Source: Mycobacterium sp. (GTDB lineage: Bacteria > Actinomycetota > Actinomycetes > Mycobacteriales > Mycobacteriaceae). From it: a DNA stretch of 62,554 nucleotides. The notes under the pieces are model-generated. The model worked only from the letters and a program-made list of their open reading frames with translations. It searched no databases and had not been told where the DNA came from. The DNA is taken from contig JAHFVD010000016.1 in NCBI GenBank assembly GCA_023264735.1, positions 1 to 62,554 of the forward strand, in the 5' to 3' direction. The translations under genes and the position numbers were made by a program. How positions within the stretch are numbered: the stretch's first letter is position 1; each line of letters starts with the position of its first letter. Below are positions 9,221 through 18,765 of this stretch, piece by piece.

Positions 9221-9290
9221 TTCCCCGGGTCGCTTCGCTCCTGCCCGCCGGACCTAGTTCCCCGGGTCGCTTCGCTCCTGCCCGCCGGAC
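9217..9290. repeat. Perfect tandem duplication of a 37-bp motif
   Basis: Units 9217-9253 and 9254-9290 are identical and begin CTAGTTCCCCGGGTCGCTTC. The CTAG of the next period (9291-9294) supplies the stop of the convergent SHOCT gene, and the first unit supplies the stop of the TetR gene. The core, read on the minus strand as GGGCAGGAGCGAAGCGACC, recurs at the start of asd (22571-22589). Confidence 0.9.
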
Positions 9291-9677
9291 CTAGCTCAGC
9301 GCCTTGGCCTTCAGCGACTCGAACTCCTGCTGCGAGATCGTTCCCGCATCCAAGAGCTGCTTGGCGTGCTCGATCTCCTGCGCGGGCGAGCGCCCGGCAG
9401 CATCCCTGATGTAGTCGTCGGTCTCCTGTTTGGCGGCCAGCGCGGCGGCGCGCGCGCGTTGGGCCATGCCCTGCCCGCGCGCGATCAGGTAGATCAGCGC
9501 GGTCAGCCATGGGAACACGATCAGGAAGATCACCCAGACGGCCTTGATCCAGCCCGACGTCGTGTGATCACGCCAGAACAGGTCCACCAGGATCTGGAAC
9601 AACACCAGCAAGTACGCGATCCAGGCGAAGATGATCAGGAAGTGCCAGAGGAAATCCCATGTTGAACCCCAGTCCAC
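9291..9677 (-). CDS. PLDc_N / SHOCT-domain membrane protein
   Basis: 128 residues. Two hydrophobic segments (about 8-34 and 43-66) form a phospholipase-D-nuclease-N-terminal-like membrane hairpin, with acidic and aromatic residues between them (DLFWRDHTTSGWIKAVW). A charged linker follows and then a SHOCT motif at the C-terminus (EIEHAKQLLDAGTISQQEFESLKAKAL). SHOCT domains are short oligomerisation modules. The architecture is common in actinobacteria and of unknown function. It lies 10 bp downstream of leuA on the same strand, so it may be co-transcribed. Confidence 0.85.
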   Translation of the reverse strand: MDWGSTWDFLWHFLIIFAWIAYLLVLFQILVDLFWRDHTTSGWIKAVWVIFLIVFPWLTALIYLIARGQGMAQRARAAALAAKQETDDYIRDAAGRSPAQEIEHAKQLLDAGTISQQEFESLKAKALS

Positions 9678-9687
9678 GGCCTGCTCC

Positions 9688-11598
<1,911 letters not shown>

Positions 11599-11614
<16 letters not shown>

Positions 11615-11640
11615 CGTCCGAGAAGGAGCACCCGCTGCAC
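11599..11640 (-). CDS. leuA leader peptide MQRVLLLGRRDGV
   Basis: Thirteen codons from GTG at 11640 to TGA at 11599, with three consecutive leucine codons (CTC CTT CTC). It sits about 75 bp upstream of leuA and its end overlaps the first arm of the attenuator hairpin. Leader-peptide attenuation of leucine genes is established in many bacteria and has been predicted for actinobacterial leuA. Coverage of the hairpin arm by a fast ribosome versus a ribosome stalled at the Leu codons gives the expected switch. No Shine-Dalgarno is seen; the start lies 8 bp after a good -10 box, so it may be leaderless. Confidence 0.65.
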
Positions 11641-11648
11641 AAGTCGGT

Positions 11649-11677
11649 ACTGTACTCCGATTGCCTCACCAGGCCAA
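11649..11677 (-). promoter_or_regulatory. Predicted leuA promoter
   Basis: Minus-strand TTGGCC (11672-11677) and TACAGT (11649-11654) are separated by exactly 17 bp, a sigma-70/SigA-like arrangement. The predicted transcription start falls at or within 2 nt of the leader peptide's GTG. Confidence 0.5.
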
Positions 11678-11758
11678 AGTCCCCGTTCAATACGGGACCC
11701 AACGGTTCGCCAGCAGGGTAAATTGACGGCGTCGCAAGCCGTGATCGGGGGTTATTTC

Positions 11759-12628
11759 GTGCAACTGAGCGTTCGCTGCGTGCTCGCGACCGGGGTCTCG
11801 GTGACTGCCGCCGCCACCATCGCCCTCGCGCCGCTGCCTGCGGATCCGTTGCCGTCGACGCACGCCGCGCCGGTGGTGCTCACTGGCGCCTGGCAGGAGC
11901 TGCAGGCGAATGTTCAGGCAGATCTGGCCAATCTGACGTCGTTGATCGTCAACTATCCGCCCGCGCCGATCCTGACTCAGGTGGCGAAGAACCTCACTAC
12001 GTATTCGCACTGGCTTGTCGGCCAGGACGGGGGCACCCCGTTGATGATCGTGCAGACGATGGCTGACCACGCTTCGACGGTCGCCGGCGTGGTGGTCACC
12101 ATGGGGCTGATGGTGCCGCTCAGCTTCATCGGGTCGTTCATCGCTCCCGGGGTCATGATCGCGCAATTGATCGCCGACACCGCCAAATACCCGTCCACCC
12201 CGCAGACCGTGCTACAGGCGTTCATCGACGCACCGGCCGTCTTCCTCAACACCTCTCTGAACTGCTGCTCCACGGCGCTGTTTCAGCTGGCCTTCGGCTT
12301 GCTGAACCCGGGCCCGCTCGGCTACCTCCTGTCGATCGGGCCGGCGATCGCGAAAGCGCTGGAGATAACACCGCCTCCGACGACCACGGCGTCCGCGAGC
12401 GCGACAAAGCAGACCGACGATCCGGCTGGGCCGGCCGCCGCTTCGCCGAAAGTGGCTCCCGGTGTCGGTCAGAGCCGTCGATCGGTGTCGATCACCGCCG
12501 CACAGAAGCCCGTCGCCGCGCGCGGTGCCAAGCGGCCCAGCGCGACGCGTAAGACCGCCGACGCACGGCAGGCGACGTCCAGCGGCACGGGGCAGTCAGC
12601 TAGACCTGCGAATCCGGGAACGCGATAA
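11759..12628 (+). CDS. Exported mycobacterial protein of unknown function
   Basis: Start GTG at 11759 (GGGGG upstream) gives 289 residues; an in-frame GTG at 11741 is possible. The N-terminus (MQLSVRCVLATGVSVTAAATIALAPLPADP) reads as a signal peptide. The body has alternating helical segments, two of them quite hydrophobic (VVVTMGLMVPLSFIGSFIAP and a stretch around FLNTSLNCCSTALFQLAFG with a Cys pair). The last 75 or so residues are an Ala/Ser/Thr/Pro/Arg-rich, probably disordered tail. I recognise the general style from secreted proteins found only in mycobacteria, but no domain. It diverges from leuA, and its 3' end overlaps the XRE-cupin gene by 29 bp. Confidence 0.7.
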   Translation: MQLSVRCVLATGVSVTAAATIALAPLPADPLPSTHAAPVVLTGAWQELQANVQADLANLTSLIVNYPPAPILTQVAKNLTTYSHWLVGQDGGTPLMIVQTMADHASTVAGVVVTMGLMVPLSFIGSFIAPGVMIAQLIADTAKYPSTPQTVLQAFIDAPAVFLNTSLNCCSTALFQLAFGLLNPGPLGYLLSIGPAIAKALEITPPPTTTASASATKQTDDPAGPAAASPKVAPGVGQSRRSVSITAAQKPVAARGAKRPSATRKTADARQATSSGTGQSARPANPGTR

Positions 12629-13241
12629 CCGACAGGAACCGGATCGGCACTTCGATCAGGTCTGCGGGGCCGTGTGCACCCTCGCCGTCGATCTGCAGCG
12701 AGTCGCCAGGGTGTAGTCGGTAGACCGAGCGGCTGTGCGCGTAGTCCATAACGCCTTCGAGCACGTAGATGAACTCGGTGCCCGGGTGCTGGAACAGGGG
12801 GTAGGTCTTACTCTTCTCCGACAGCGTGACCAGCAGGCATTCCAGCCGCTTGTGTTCGCCGCGCAGTGAGCCCAGCAGTTCGTACTCGTGGCCCTCCCGG
12901 GTCCCGGTGCGCACGATCCGCGCACCGGTGCCGGACTTCACGAAGGCGGCGGGACGCTCGACGTCGGCACCACGGAACAGCGTGGTCACCGGAACGTCGA
13001 AACCTTTGGCCAACAACGCCAGCGTGGACAGGCTCGGCGAGGTCTGGGCGTTCTCGATCTTGCTCATCATCGCCTTGGAGATACCGACCCGGGCGGCCAT
13101 GTCGGCCACCGACAAGCCCAGCTGCTGACGCAGCAGACGCACGTTGTGCGCGATCGCGGCCTCGAACTCCAGCTCCGCAACCGGCTCGTGCGGTTCGCGA
13201 TCGCGGGCCGTACCCGATTGGTTGCGCAGCAGATCGGTCAC
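12600..13241 (-). CDS. XRE-family regulator with C-terminal cupin domain
   Basis: 213 residues. Helix-turn-helix at about 30-85 (NVRLLRQQLGLSVADMAARV, SKAMMSKIENAQTSPSLSTL) and a cupin sensor domain at about 110-205 (HPGTEFIYVLEGVMDYAHS, LHPGDSLQIDGEGAHGP). This is the layout of PuuR and other regulators of amine or amino-acid catabolism; the cupin usually binds the small effector. It is the last gene of the minus-strand nitrogen operon, 11 bp after the FAD oxidoreductase, so it is likely the pathway-specific regulator, with GlnR-type control superimposed at the head of the operon. Confidence 0.88.
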   Translation of the reverse strand: MTDLLRNQSGTARDREPHEPVAELEFEAAIAHNVRLLRQQLGLSVADMAARVGISKAMMSKIENAQTSPSLSTLALLAKGFDVPVTTLFRGADVERPAAFVKSGTGARIVRTGTREGHEYELLGSLRGEHKRLECLLVTLSEKSKTYPLFQHPGTEFIYVLEGVMDYAHSRSVYRLHPGDSLQIDGEGAHGPADLIEVPIRFLSVIAFPDSQV

Positions 13242-13252
13242 AAGCTGAGTGT

Positions 13253-14449
13253 CTATCTCATCTGCCCGGCGCCGACATAGGGATACGGGCTCTTCAACAG
13301 CTCACCCTCAGCGAAGCGGGACAACCGGAAGTCGGTCTCCGGTATCCGCGGATCGCTGCTGCGGCCATCGACGACCAGGTCGGCAACCAGCCGGCCGACC
13401 GCCGGTGCGATCTTGAACCCGTGGCCGCTGAAGCCGGCGGCGACGAACAGTCCGTCGCGACCGCTGGCCGAGATCACCGGGTTCCAATCCGGTGTGACGT
13501 CGTAGCAGCCTGCATAGCTGGTGGTGATCGCCGCACCGGTGAAGCCGGGGAAGCGGGTGCCCACCTTGTCGACGGTGAGGTCGATGAAATCCTCGGTGGC
13601 GCGGTTCAGGTAGTCGTCGGGATCGGCGGTCATGACGTCGGACAGATCGCTGTTGCCGAAGAGCACGTCACCGCCGACTTCGGGGCGCACATATTGCAGC
13701 GACACCAAGTCGGAGAACACCGGCACCGGTCCCAGCTCGACGCCGGGTGAGATCATGACGATCTGCTCGCGCACCACTCGGATCGGCACTTCGATGCCGT
13801 AGGGCGCCAGGAACGCACTCGTCCACACCCCGGTCGCAATGACGACGCTGCCCGCGCTGATCTCGGTGCCGTCGGCCAGTCGCACACCGGTGACGGCGTC
13901 ACCGTCGGTGAGTAGACCGGTTACTGTGGCGCCCTGGCGGATTCGCACACCGGCGGCGCGGGCAGCGACGGCGAACGCTTGAGCGGTCTGGTAGGCGTCG
14001 CCGTAGCCGCCGCGAGATTCCCAGCCGAAGGCGGCGAACGGTGTCAGGTCGGCGAACGGCCACAGCCGGGCCACCTCGTCGGCGTCGATCTCCTCGGTCT
14101 GCACACCGACGGCGCGTTGTGCAGCCATGCTTTTGCGTAAGGAGTCGACGTTGGGTTCGCCGACACCGACGACGTATCCGGTCTGCCGGAAGCCGATATC
14201 GATCGCGTGATCCCCGAGAAACTGCTGAGGCTTCTCGAACACCTCCAGGCCGACGGTCGCCATCGCCGCCAGCGAGCTCACTCCGTAGTGACAGCGCACG
14301 ATCCCGCTGGATTTACCGGTCATTCCCGATGCCACGGTATTGCGCTCGGCGACAACCACATCGGTGACACCGCGTTGGCTCAATGCCCAGGCGGCGGCGC
14401 ATCCCTCGATCCCGCCGCCGACGATGACGACATCGGCCGTCTCGGTCAC
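13253..14449 (-). CDS. FAD-dependent amine oxidoreductase, SoxB/MgdA/PuuB-like
   Basis: 398 residues of the D-amino-acid-oxidase/sarcosine-oxidase-beta family. The dinucleotide loop is VIVGGGIEGCAAAWAL at residues 8-23; the C-terminus has the second FAD contact GLFVAAGFSGHGFKIAPAVG. The family oxidises secondary or primary amines such as sarcosine, N-methylglutamate (MgdA subunit) or gamma-glutamylputrescine (PuuB). Its start overlaps the stop of the upstream FMN protein by 4 bp. The other three subunits of N-methylglutamate dehydrogenase or sarcosine oxidase are absent from the window, so it probably works as a stand-alone oxidase. The substrate is inferred only from neighbours. Confidence 0.85.
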   Translation of the reverse strand: MTETADVVIVGGGIEGCAAAWALSQRGVTDVVVAERNTVASGMTGKSSGIVRCHYGVSSLAAMATVGLEVFEKPQQFLGDHAIDIGFRQTGYVVGVGEPNVDSLRKSMAAQRAVGVQTEEIDADEVARLWPFADLTPFAAFGWESRGGYGDAYQTAQAFAVAARAAGVRIRQGATVTGLLTDGDAVTGVRLADGTEISAGSVVIATGVWTSAFLAPYGIEVPIRVVREQIVMISPGVELGPVPVFSDLVSLQYVRPEVGGDVLFGNSDLSDVMTADPDDYLNRATEDFIDLTVDKVGTRFPGFTGAAITTSYAGCYDVTPDWNPVISASGRDGLFVAAGFSGHGFKIAPAVGRLVADLVVDGRSSDPRIPETDFRLSRFAEGELLKSPYPYVGAGQMR

Positions 14450-15780
14450 AGGCCTGCCCCGGGTATCCAGGAGGTGCCCGCCAGCGGAACCCGGGCCATC
14501 GCCGCGGCCTCGATTGTGACCGCAACCAGGTCCTCCGGTTCAAGGTGCAGCAGATGGGCCTTGCCGCACGCGCGCGCGATCGTCTGGGCCTCCATGGTGA
14601 GCACCCGCAGATAGTTGGCCAGCCGCCTGCCGGCGTCCACCGGATCCAGCCGGGCCGCCAGTTCCGGGTCCTGGGTGCTGATGCCGGCCGGGTCGCGGCC
14701 GTCCTGGAAATCGTCGTAGAAACCGGCTGCGCTGCCCAGCTTTTCGTACTCAGCGGCGTACTTGGGATTGTTGTCACCCAGTGCGATCAGCGCGGCGGTG
14801 CCGATCGCCACGGCGTCGGCGCCCAACGCCATGGCCTTGGCGACGTCCGCGCCGGTGCGGATGCCACCGGACACGATCAACTGAACCTTGCGATGCACTC
14901 CCAGTTCCGAGAGCGCCTGCACCGCTTGGGGAACTGCGGCCAGCGTCGGGATGCCGACGTGCTCGATGAAGACGTCCTGGGTGGCGGCGGTGCCGCCCTG
15001 CATTCCGTCGACGACCACCACATCGGCACCGGCGGCCACGGCCAGCTTCACGTCGTAATAGGTGCGGGTGGCACCGACCTTGACGTAGATCGGCTTCTCC
15101 CAGTCGGTGAGCTCGCGCAGCTCGTTGATTTTGATGGTCAGATCGTCGGGGCCGGTCCAGTCGGGATGCCGGCAGGCTGAGCGCTGATCGATCCCTTCGG
15201 GCAAGGTGCGCATCCCTGCGACCCGTTCGGAGATCTTCTGCCCCAGCAGCATTCCGCCACCGCCCGGCTTGGCGCCCTGGCCGAGGACGACCTCGATGGC
15301 GTCGGCCTTACGCAGGTCGTCGGGGTTCATCCCGTAACGTGACGGAAGGTACTGGTAAACCAGGTATTTGGACTGCCCGCGTTCCTCCGGGGTCATCCCG
15401 CCGTCGCCGGTGGTGGTCGACGTGCCGACCTCGCTGGCGCCGCGGCCCAGTGCCTCCTTGGCCGGGCCCGACAGCGCGCCGAACGACATGCCGGCGATGG
15501 TGACCGGAGTCTCCAGATGCAGAGGATGTTTGGCGTGCCGGTCGCCGAGCACGACATCGGTGCCGCAGCGCTCGCGATAGCCCTCCAATGGGTAGCGCGA
15601 CATCGACGCACCCAGGAACAGCAGGTCGTCGAAGTGGGGGAGAGGACGTTTGGCGCCCCAGCCGCGGATGTCGTAGATGCCGGTTTCGGCGGCCCGCTGG
15701 ATGCCGGCGATGGTGGCACGGTCGAAGGTGGCTGATTCGCGCAGGCCGAGGCGGGCGCGTTCGTCGTGGGTGTATGTCAT
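14446..15780 (-). CDS. FMN-dependent glutamate-synthase-like subunit (MgsC/GlxD type)
   Basis: 444 residues matching the central TIM-barrel (FMN) domain of glutamate synthase, here as a separate protein. Landmarks: GMSFGALSGPAKEALGRGA, TTTGDGGMTPEERG, the glycine-rich AKPGGGGMLLGQKI, VDGMQGGTAATQ, and the FMN-phosphate site SGGIRTGADVAKAMALGADAV. In N-methylglutamate synthase this is MgsC; in rhizobia the same set is called glxD. It would bind FMN and an iron-sulfur centre and transfer the gamma-nitrogen. Its start directly abuts the stop of the GXGXG subunit, with no intervening base. Confidence 0.88.
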   Translation of the reverse strand: MTYTHDERARLGLRESATFDRATIAGIQRAAETGIYDIRGWGAKRPLPHFDDLLFLGASMSRYPLEGYRERCGTDVVLGDRHAKHPLHLETPVTIAGMSFGALSGPAKEALGRGASEVGTSTTTGDGGMTPEERGQSKYLVYQYLPSRYGMNPDDLRKADAIEVVLGQGAKPGGGGMLLGQKISERVAGMRTLPEGIDQRSACRHPDWTGPDDLTIKINELRELTDWEKPIYVKVGATRTYYDVKLAVAAGADVVVVDGMQGGTAATQDVFIEHVGIPTLAAVPQAVQALSELGVHRKVQLIVSGGIRTGADVAKAMALGADAVAIGTAALIALGDNNPKYAAEYEKLGSAAGFYDDFQDGRDPAGISTQDPELAARLDPVDAGRRLANYLRVLTMEAQTIARACGKAHLLHLEPEDLVAVTIEAAAMARVPLAGTSWIPGAGL

Positions 15781-16467
15781 CTAATAAACCGAGCTGTTGT
15801 CGATGTGGAAGTGGTAGAGCTGTCGGGCGGAGCCGTAGCGGGTGTAGGTGCTGGTGTCGTCGTCCTCGAAGCCGGCGGCCTTGAGTAGGCGGCCGAGCTC
15901 CTCGTGGTGTTCGGCGCGCATCTCTTTGGCGATGCAGTCCGCCCCGAGCGAGGCCACCTCGCCGCGGACGTACAGGCGCGCCTCATAGATCGAATCACCC
16001 AGTGCCTCACCGGCATCACCGCGAATCACCAGCCGGCCGGCCTGAGCCATGAACGCACTCATGTGCCCGACGCTCCCGCCAACGACGATGTCGACTCCCT
16101 TCATGGAGATACCGCAGCGTGCCGCGGCGTTGCCTTCGATGACGAGCAGCCCGCCGTGTGCGGTGGCGCCGGCCGACTGGGAGGCGTTGCCCTTGACCCA
16201 GACGGTGCCGCTCATCATGTTCTCGGCCACCCCGGTGCCGGCGTTGCCGTCGATGATGACCTCGGCCTGCTTGTTCATCCCGGCGGCGTAATACCCGACG
16301 TGGCCGCCGATTCCGACGCGCACCGGGGCGTCGAGGCCCACCGCAACGTTGTGGGTGCCCGCGGGATTGGTGATCCGGAACTCGCCACACAAGCCCGGGG
16401 CGTGCAGGGCGGCGTTGACCTCCCGCAGCGGCGTGCTGCTGAGATCGAACGTGGCTAGCGCGTCCAT
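15781..16467 (-). CDS. GXGXG-domain subunit (MgsB/GlxC type)
   Basis: 228 residues of repeated right-handed beta-helix turns with the glutamate-synthase alpha-subunit C-terminal GXGXG pattern (GIGGHVGYYAAG, IDGNAGTGVAENM, VKGNASQSAGATAHGG, VGGSVGHMSAFMAQAG, IRGDAGEALGD). In glutamate synthase this domain is structural and contacts the amidotransferase and FMN domains; here it is an independent subunit. It overlaps the amidotransferase gene by 13 bp at its 5' end and touches the FMN subunit at its 3' end, so the three are made together. Confidence 0.88.
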   Translation of the reverse strand: MDALATFDLSSTPLREVNAALHAPGLCGEFRITNPAGTHNVAVGLDAPVRVGIGGHVGYYAAGMNKQAEVIIDGNAGTGVAENMMSGTVWVKGNASQSAGATAHGGLLVIEGNAAARCGISMKGVDIVVGGSVGHMSAFMAQAGRLVIRGDAGEALGDSIYEARLYVRGEVASLGADCIAKEMRAEHHEELGRLLKAAGFEDDDTSTYTRYGSARQLYHFHIDNSSVY

Positions 16468-17348
16468 GCGTAGACCACCTCGGGCTCGGGCTCCCAGATG
16501 GCAGCCTTCTCGACGCCGGGAAGTCCTGCCAGCGCACGGTATTCACTACCCATCGCCACCCAGTCGTCGGTTTCGGCGATCACGGCAGGCTTGCAGGCGA
16601 TCGCGTCGCGGACGACGGCGAACGAGTCGTGGTTGGACACGAGCAGCGTGTAGAAGCCGTCGAACGTGGCGCACAGTTCCTTCAACGCCGATTCCACATC
16701 CCGGCCGTGGGCCAGCTGGTCGGCGACGAAACGCGCGCCGACCTCGGTGTCGTTCTCGCTGTCGAATGCGATGCCGGCGGCCCGAAGGTCGCGGCGGATG
16801 GTGGCGTGGTTGGCGAACGAACCGTTGTGCACCAGGCACTGATCCGGACCCACCGCATACGGGTGGGCGCCCGCCGGGATCACCGCCGACTCGGTGGCCA
16901 TCCTGGTGTGGCCCACGCCCTGCCAGCCTTGAGCATTCGCCAGTCGCCACGCCTCGGTGAGTGCCTTCGGATGGCCGACACCCTTGAGCACCGCCACATT
17001 TGCGCCGAAGCCGGCGATCAGCGCGTGCGGGTAGTGCGCAGTGATCGCGGCGTGCAGTGCCTCTGGTGTGGCATCGGCCGACGCCAGCAGCGTCTCGTCG
17101 ACACGGTGCACCGACACCTCGCCGAGCGCCGCGTGTAGCGCCGCGGCCACCTGTTCGGGACTGTCATCGACGTCGAGCACCGAGACGGTGCCTTTCCCGG
17201 GCGGTGACCAGTGTGGGTCGCCGTAGACCGCTACCCCGGCGGAATCGCTTCCGCGGTTGGACATTTCACAGAGCATGCCGGTCAGCAGTTCGCCGAGCCG
17301 GGGGTAGAGCTCGGGGTTGCGCAGGTGCAGACCCACGATCCCGCACAT
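16455..17348 (-). CDS. Class II glutamine amidotransferase subunit (MgsA/GlxB type)
   Basis: 297 residues of the Ntn-hydrolase amidotransferase fold. The nucleophile is Cys2 (MCGIVGLHL), exposed after Met removal. GHTRMATESAV, the HNGSFANHATIRRDL loop and the DTEVGARFVADQL segment are family hallmarks. It corresponds to the N-terminal domain of glutamate synthase or MgsA and would release ammonia, or methylamine from a gamma-glutamyl amide, to the FMN subunit. It lies 19 bp after the ligase gene in the operon. Confidence 0.9.
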   Translation of the reverse strand: MCGIVGLHLRNPELYPRLGELLTGMLCEMSNRGSDSAGVAVYGDPHWSPPGKGTVSVLDVDDSPEQVAAALHAALGEVSVHRVDETLLASADATPEALHAAITAHYPHALIAGFGANVAVLKGVGHPKALTEAWRLANAQGWQGVGHTRMATESAVIPAGAHPYAVGPDQCLVHNGSFANHATIRRDLRAAGIAFDSENDTEVGARFVADQLAHGRDVESALKELCATFDGFYTLLVSNHDSFAVVRDAIACKPAVIAETDDWVAMGSEYRALAGLPGVEKAAIWEPEPEVVYAWTR

Positions 17349-17367
17349 AGTGTTCCTTCCTCGGAAG

Positions 17368-18675
17368 TCAGAATGCGGTCAGGTACTGGTCGACCTCCCA
17401 CGGGCTGACCGCGCTGTGGTAGGCGAAGAATTCGTCGCGTTTGATCCCGGCGAAGTAGGCGGCCACCCCGTCCCCGACGGCGTCGAGTACACCGGTGATG
17501 ACCGCGTCGCCCTCGAACTCGTCGACGGCGTGCAGCAGGGTCGGCGGCAAGGCCGTGCGGCCTTCGGCGCCGCCGATCGCCCCGGGGTCGAGGCTGCGCT
17601 TGATACCGTCGATGCCCGCGCCCAGTGCCGCGGCGATGGCCAGGTACGGGTTGGCCGATCCGTCGCCGCCGCGCAGCTCAACCCTCTGGGAGTCCGGGAC
17701 GCGGATGTAGTGCGTGCGGTCGTTGCCCCCGTAGGTCGGCAGTTTCGGCGCCCAGGACGCTCCCGAGGCAGTGGTGAGCGCACCTGTTCGCTTGTAGGAG
17801 TTCACGGTTGGGCCGACGACGGCCTGCAGAGCGCAGGCGTGATCGAGGATGCCGCCGATGAACGCGTATGCGGTCGCCGACAGGCCCAGCCCACGGTCGT
17901 CGGACTCTTCGGGGAACACCGCGGTGCCGCCACTGGTCAGCGACAGGTGCAGGTGCAGACCGCTGCCGGTGCGGTCGGCGAACGGCTTGGGCATGAAGGT
18001 GGCGACCATGCCGCGTTCGGCGGCGATCATCGACAGCAGGTAGCGCAGCGTGATCACCCGGTCGGCCGTGGTGAGCGCGTCGGCGAACTGAAAGTTCTGC
18101 TCGAACTGGCCGTTGCCGTCCTCGTGGTCGTTGGCGTAGTTCGACCAGCCGAGGGTGTTCATCGCCGTCGAGATCGCGGTGAGATGGTCGTACATGCGGG
18201 TGACACCGCGTGCGTCGTAACAGGGTTGGGCTGCGGTGTCGGCCGTGTCGGCGGTGGCCAGGCTGCCATCGGCGGCGCGGGTCAGCAGGAAGTACTCGAC
18301 CTCGGCGCCGACCCAGGGTTCGAAGCCGGCATCGGCGGCCCGCTGGATCAGCGACTTGAGGATGACCCGCGGCGCGTACGGCCACGGTTGGCCCTCGACA
18401 TGCGGGTCGCAGTGCACGATCGCCAGGCCCTCTTTGATGAACGGGACCGGGGTGAACGACGCAGGGTCGGGGATCGCCATCAGGTCGGGGTCTTTGGGCT
18501 CCTGGCCCATGGCGCCCACGGCGTAGCCCGCGAATCCGACTCCCTCGGTGGCCAGTAGGTCGATGGCTTCAACGGGAACCAGCTTGGCGCAAGGCTTTCC
18601 ACGGAGATCGACGAACAGCGCGAGGATGAATTTGGTGGCGGACTTCTCAGCCAGCTCGGCGAGGGTGGCGGACAT
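17368..18675 (-). CDS. Type III glutamine-synthetase-like ligase (GlnT/GmaS-like)
   Basis: ATG at 18675 gives 435 residues (MSATLAELAEKSATKF); an upstream open stretch would add 24 unlikely residues. Glutamine synthetase motifs: GAEVEYFLL and NGQFEQNFQFADALTTADRV (metal ligands), MPKPFADRTGSGLHLHLSL, and ELRGGDGSANPYLAIAAAL. The NLYDLP-type adenylylation loop of GSI-beta enzymes is absent, so it is not expected to be controlled by GlnE. Enzymes of this class include GlnT and gamma-glutamylmethylamide synthetase (GmaS); sequence alone does not tell which amine is used. Clustering with MgsABC-like genes and an amine oxidase favours an alkylamine or other small amine over ammonia. The gap to amt is 90 bp. 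Confidence 0.85.
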   Translation of the reverse strand: MSATLAELAEKSATKFILALFVDLRGKPCAKLVPVEAIDLLATEGVGFAGYAVGAMGQEPKDPDLMAIPDPASFTPVPFIKEGLAIVHCDPHVEGQPWPYAPRVILKSLIQRAADAGFEPWVGAEVEYFLLTRAADGSLATADTADTAAQPCYDARGVTRMYDHLTAISTAMNTLGWSNYANDHEDGNGQFEQNFQFADALTTADRVITLRYLLSMIAAERGMVATFMPKPFADRTGSGLHLHLSLTSGGTAVFPEESDDRGLGLSATAYAFIGGILDHACALQAVVGPTVNSYKRTGALTTASGASWAPKLPTYGGNDRTHYIRVPDSQRVELRGGDGSANPYLAIAAALGAGIDGIKRSLDPGAIGGAEGRTALPPTLLHAVDEFEGDAVITGVLDAVGDGVAAYFAGIKRDEFFAYHSAVSPWEVDQYLTAF

Positions 18676-18765
18676 GTTCTCTAACACACTCTTTCGTGAC
18701 GTCGACGAGAAGACGGTGGGTCGAGCCGGGCGTGGGAAGGAGGCCACGCCCGGCTCGGGTCCTCA

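Noticed and set aside
17317..18558. 413-codon plus-strand frame opposite the ligase gene
   Set aside because: Gly/Arg/Val-rich shadow; the minus strand has all glutamine-synthetase motifs.
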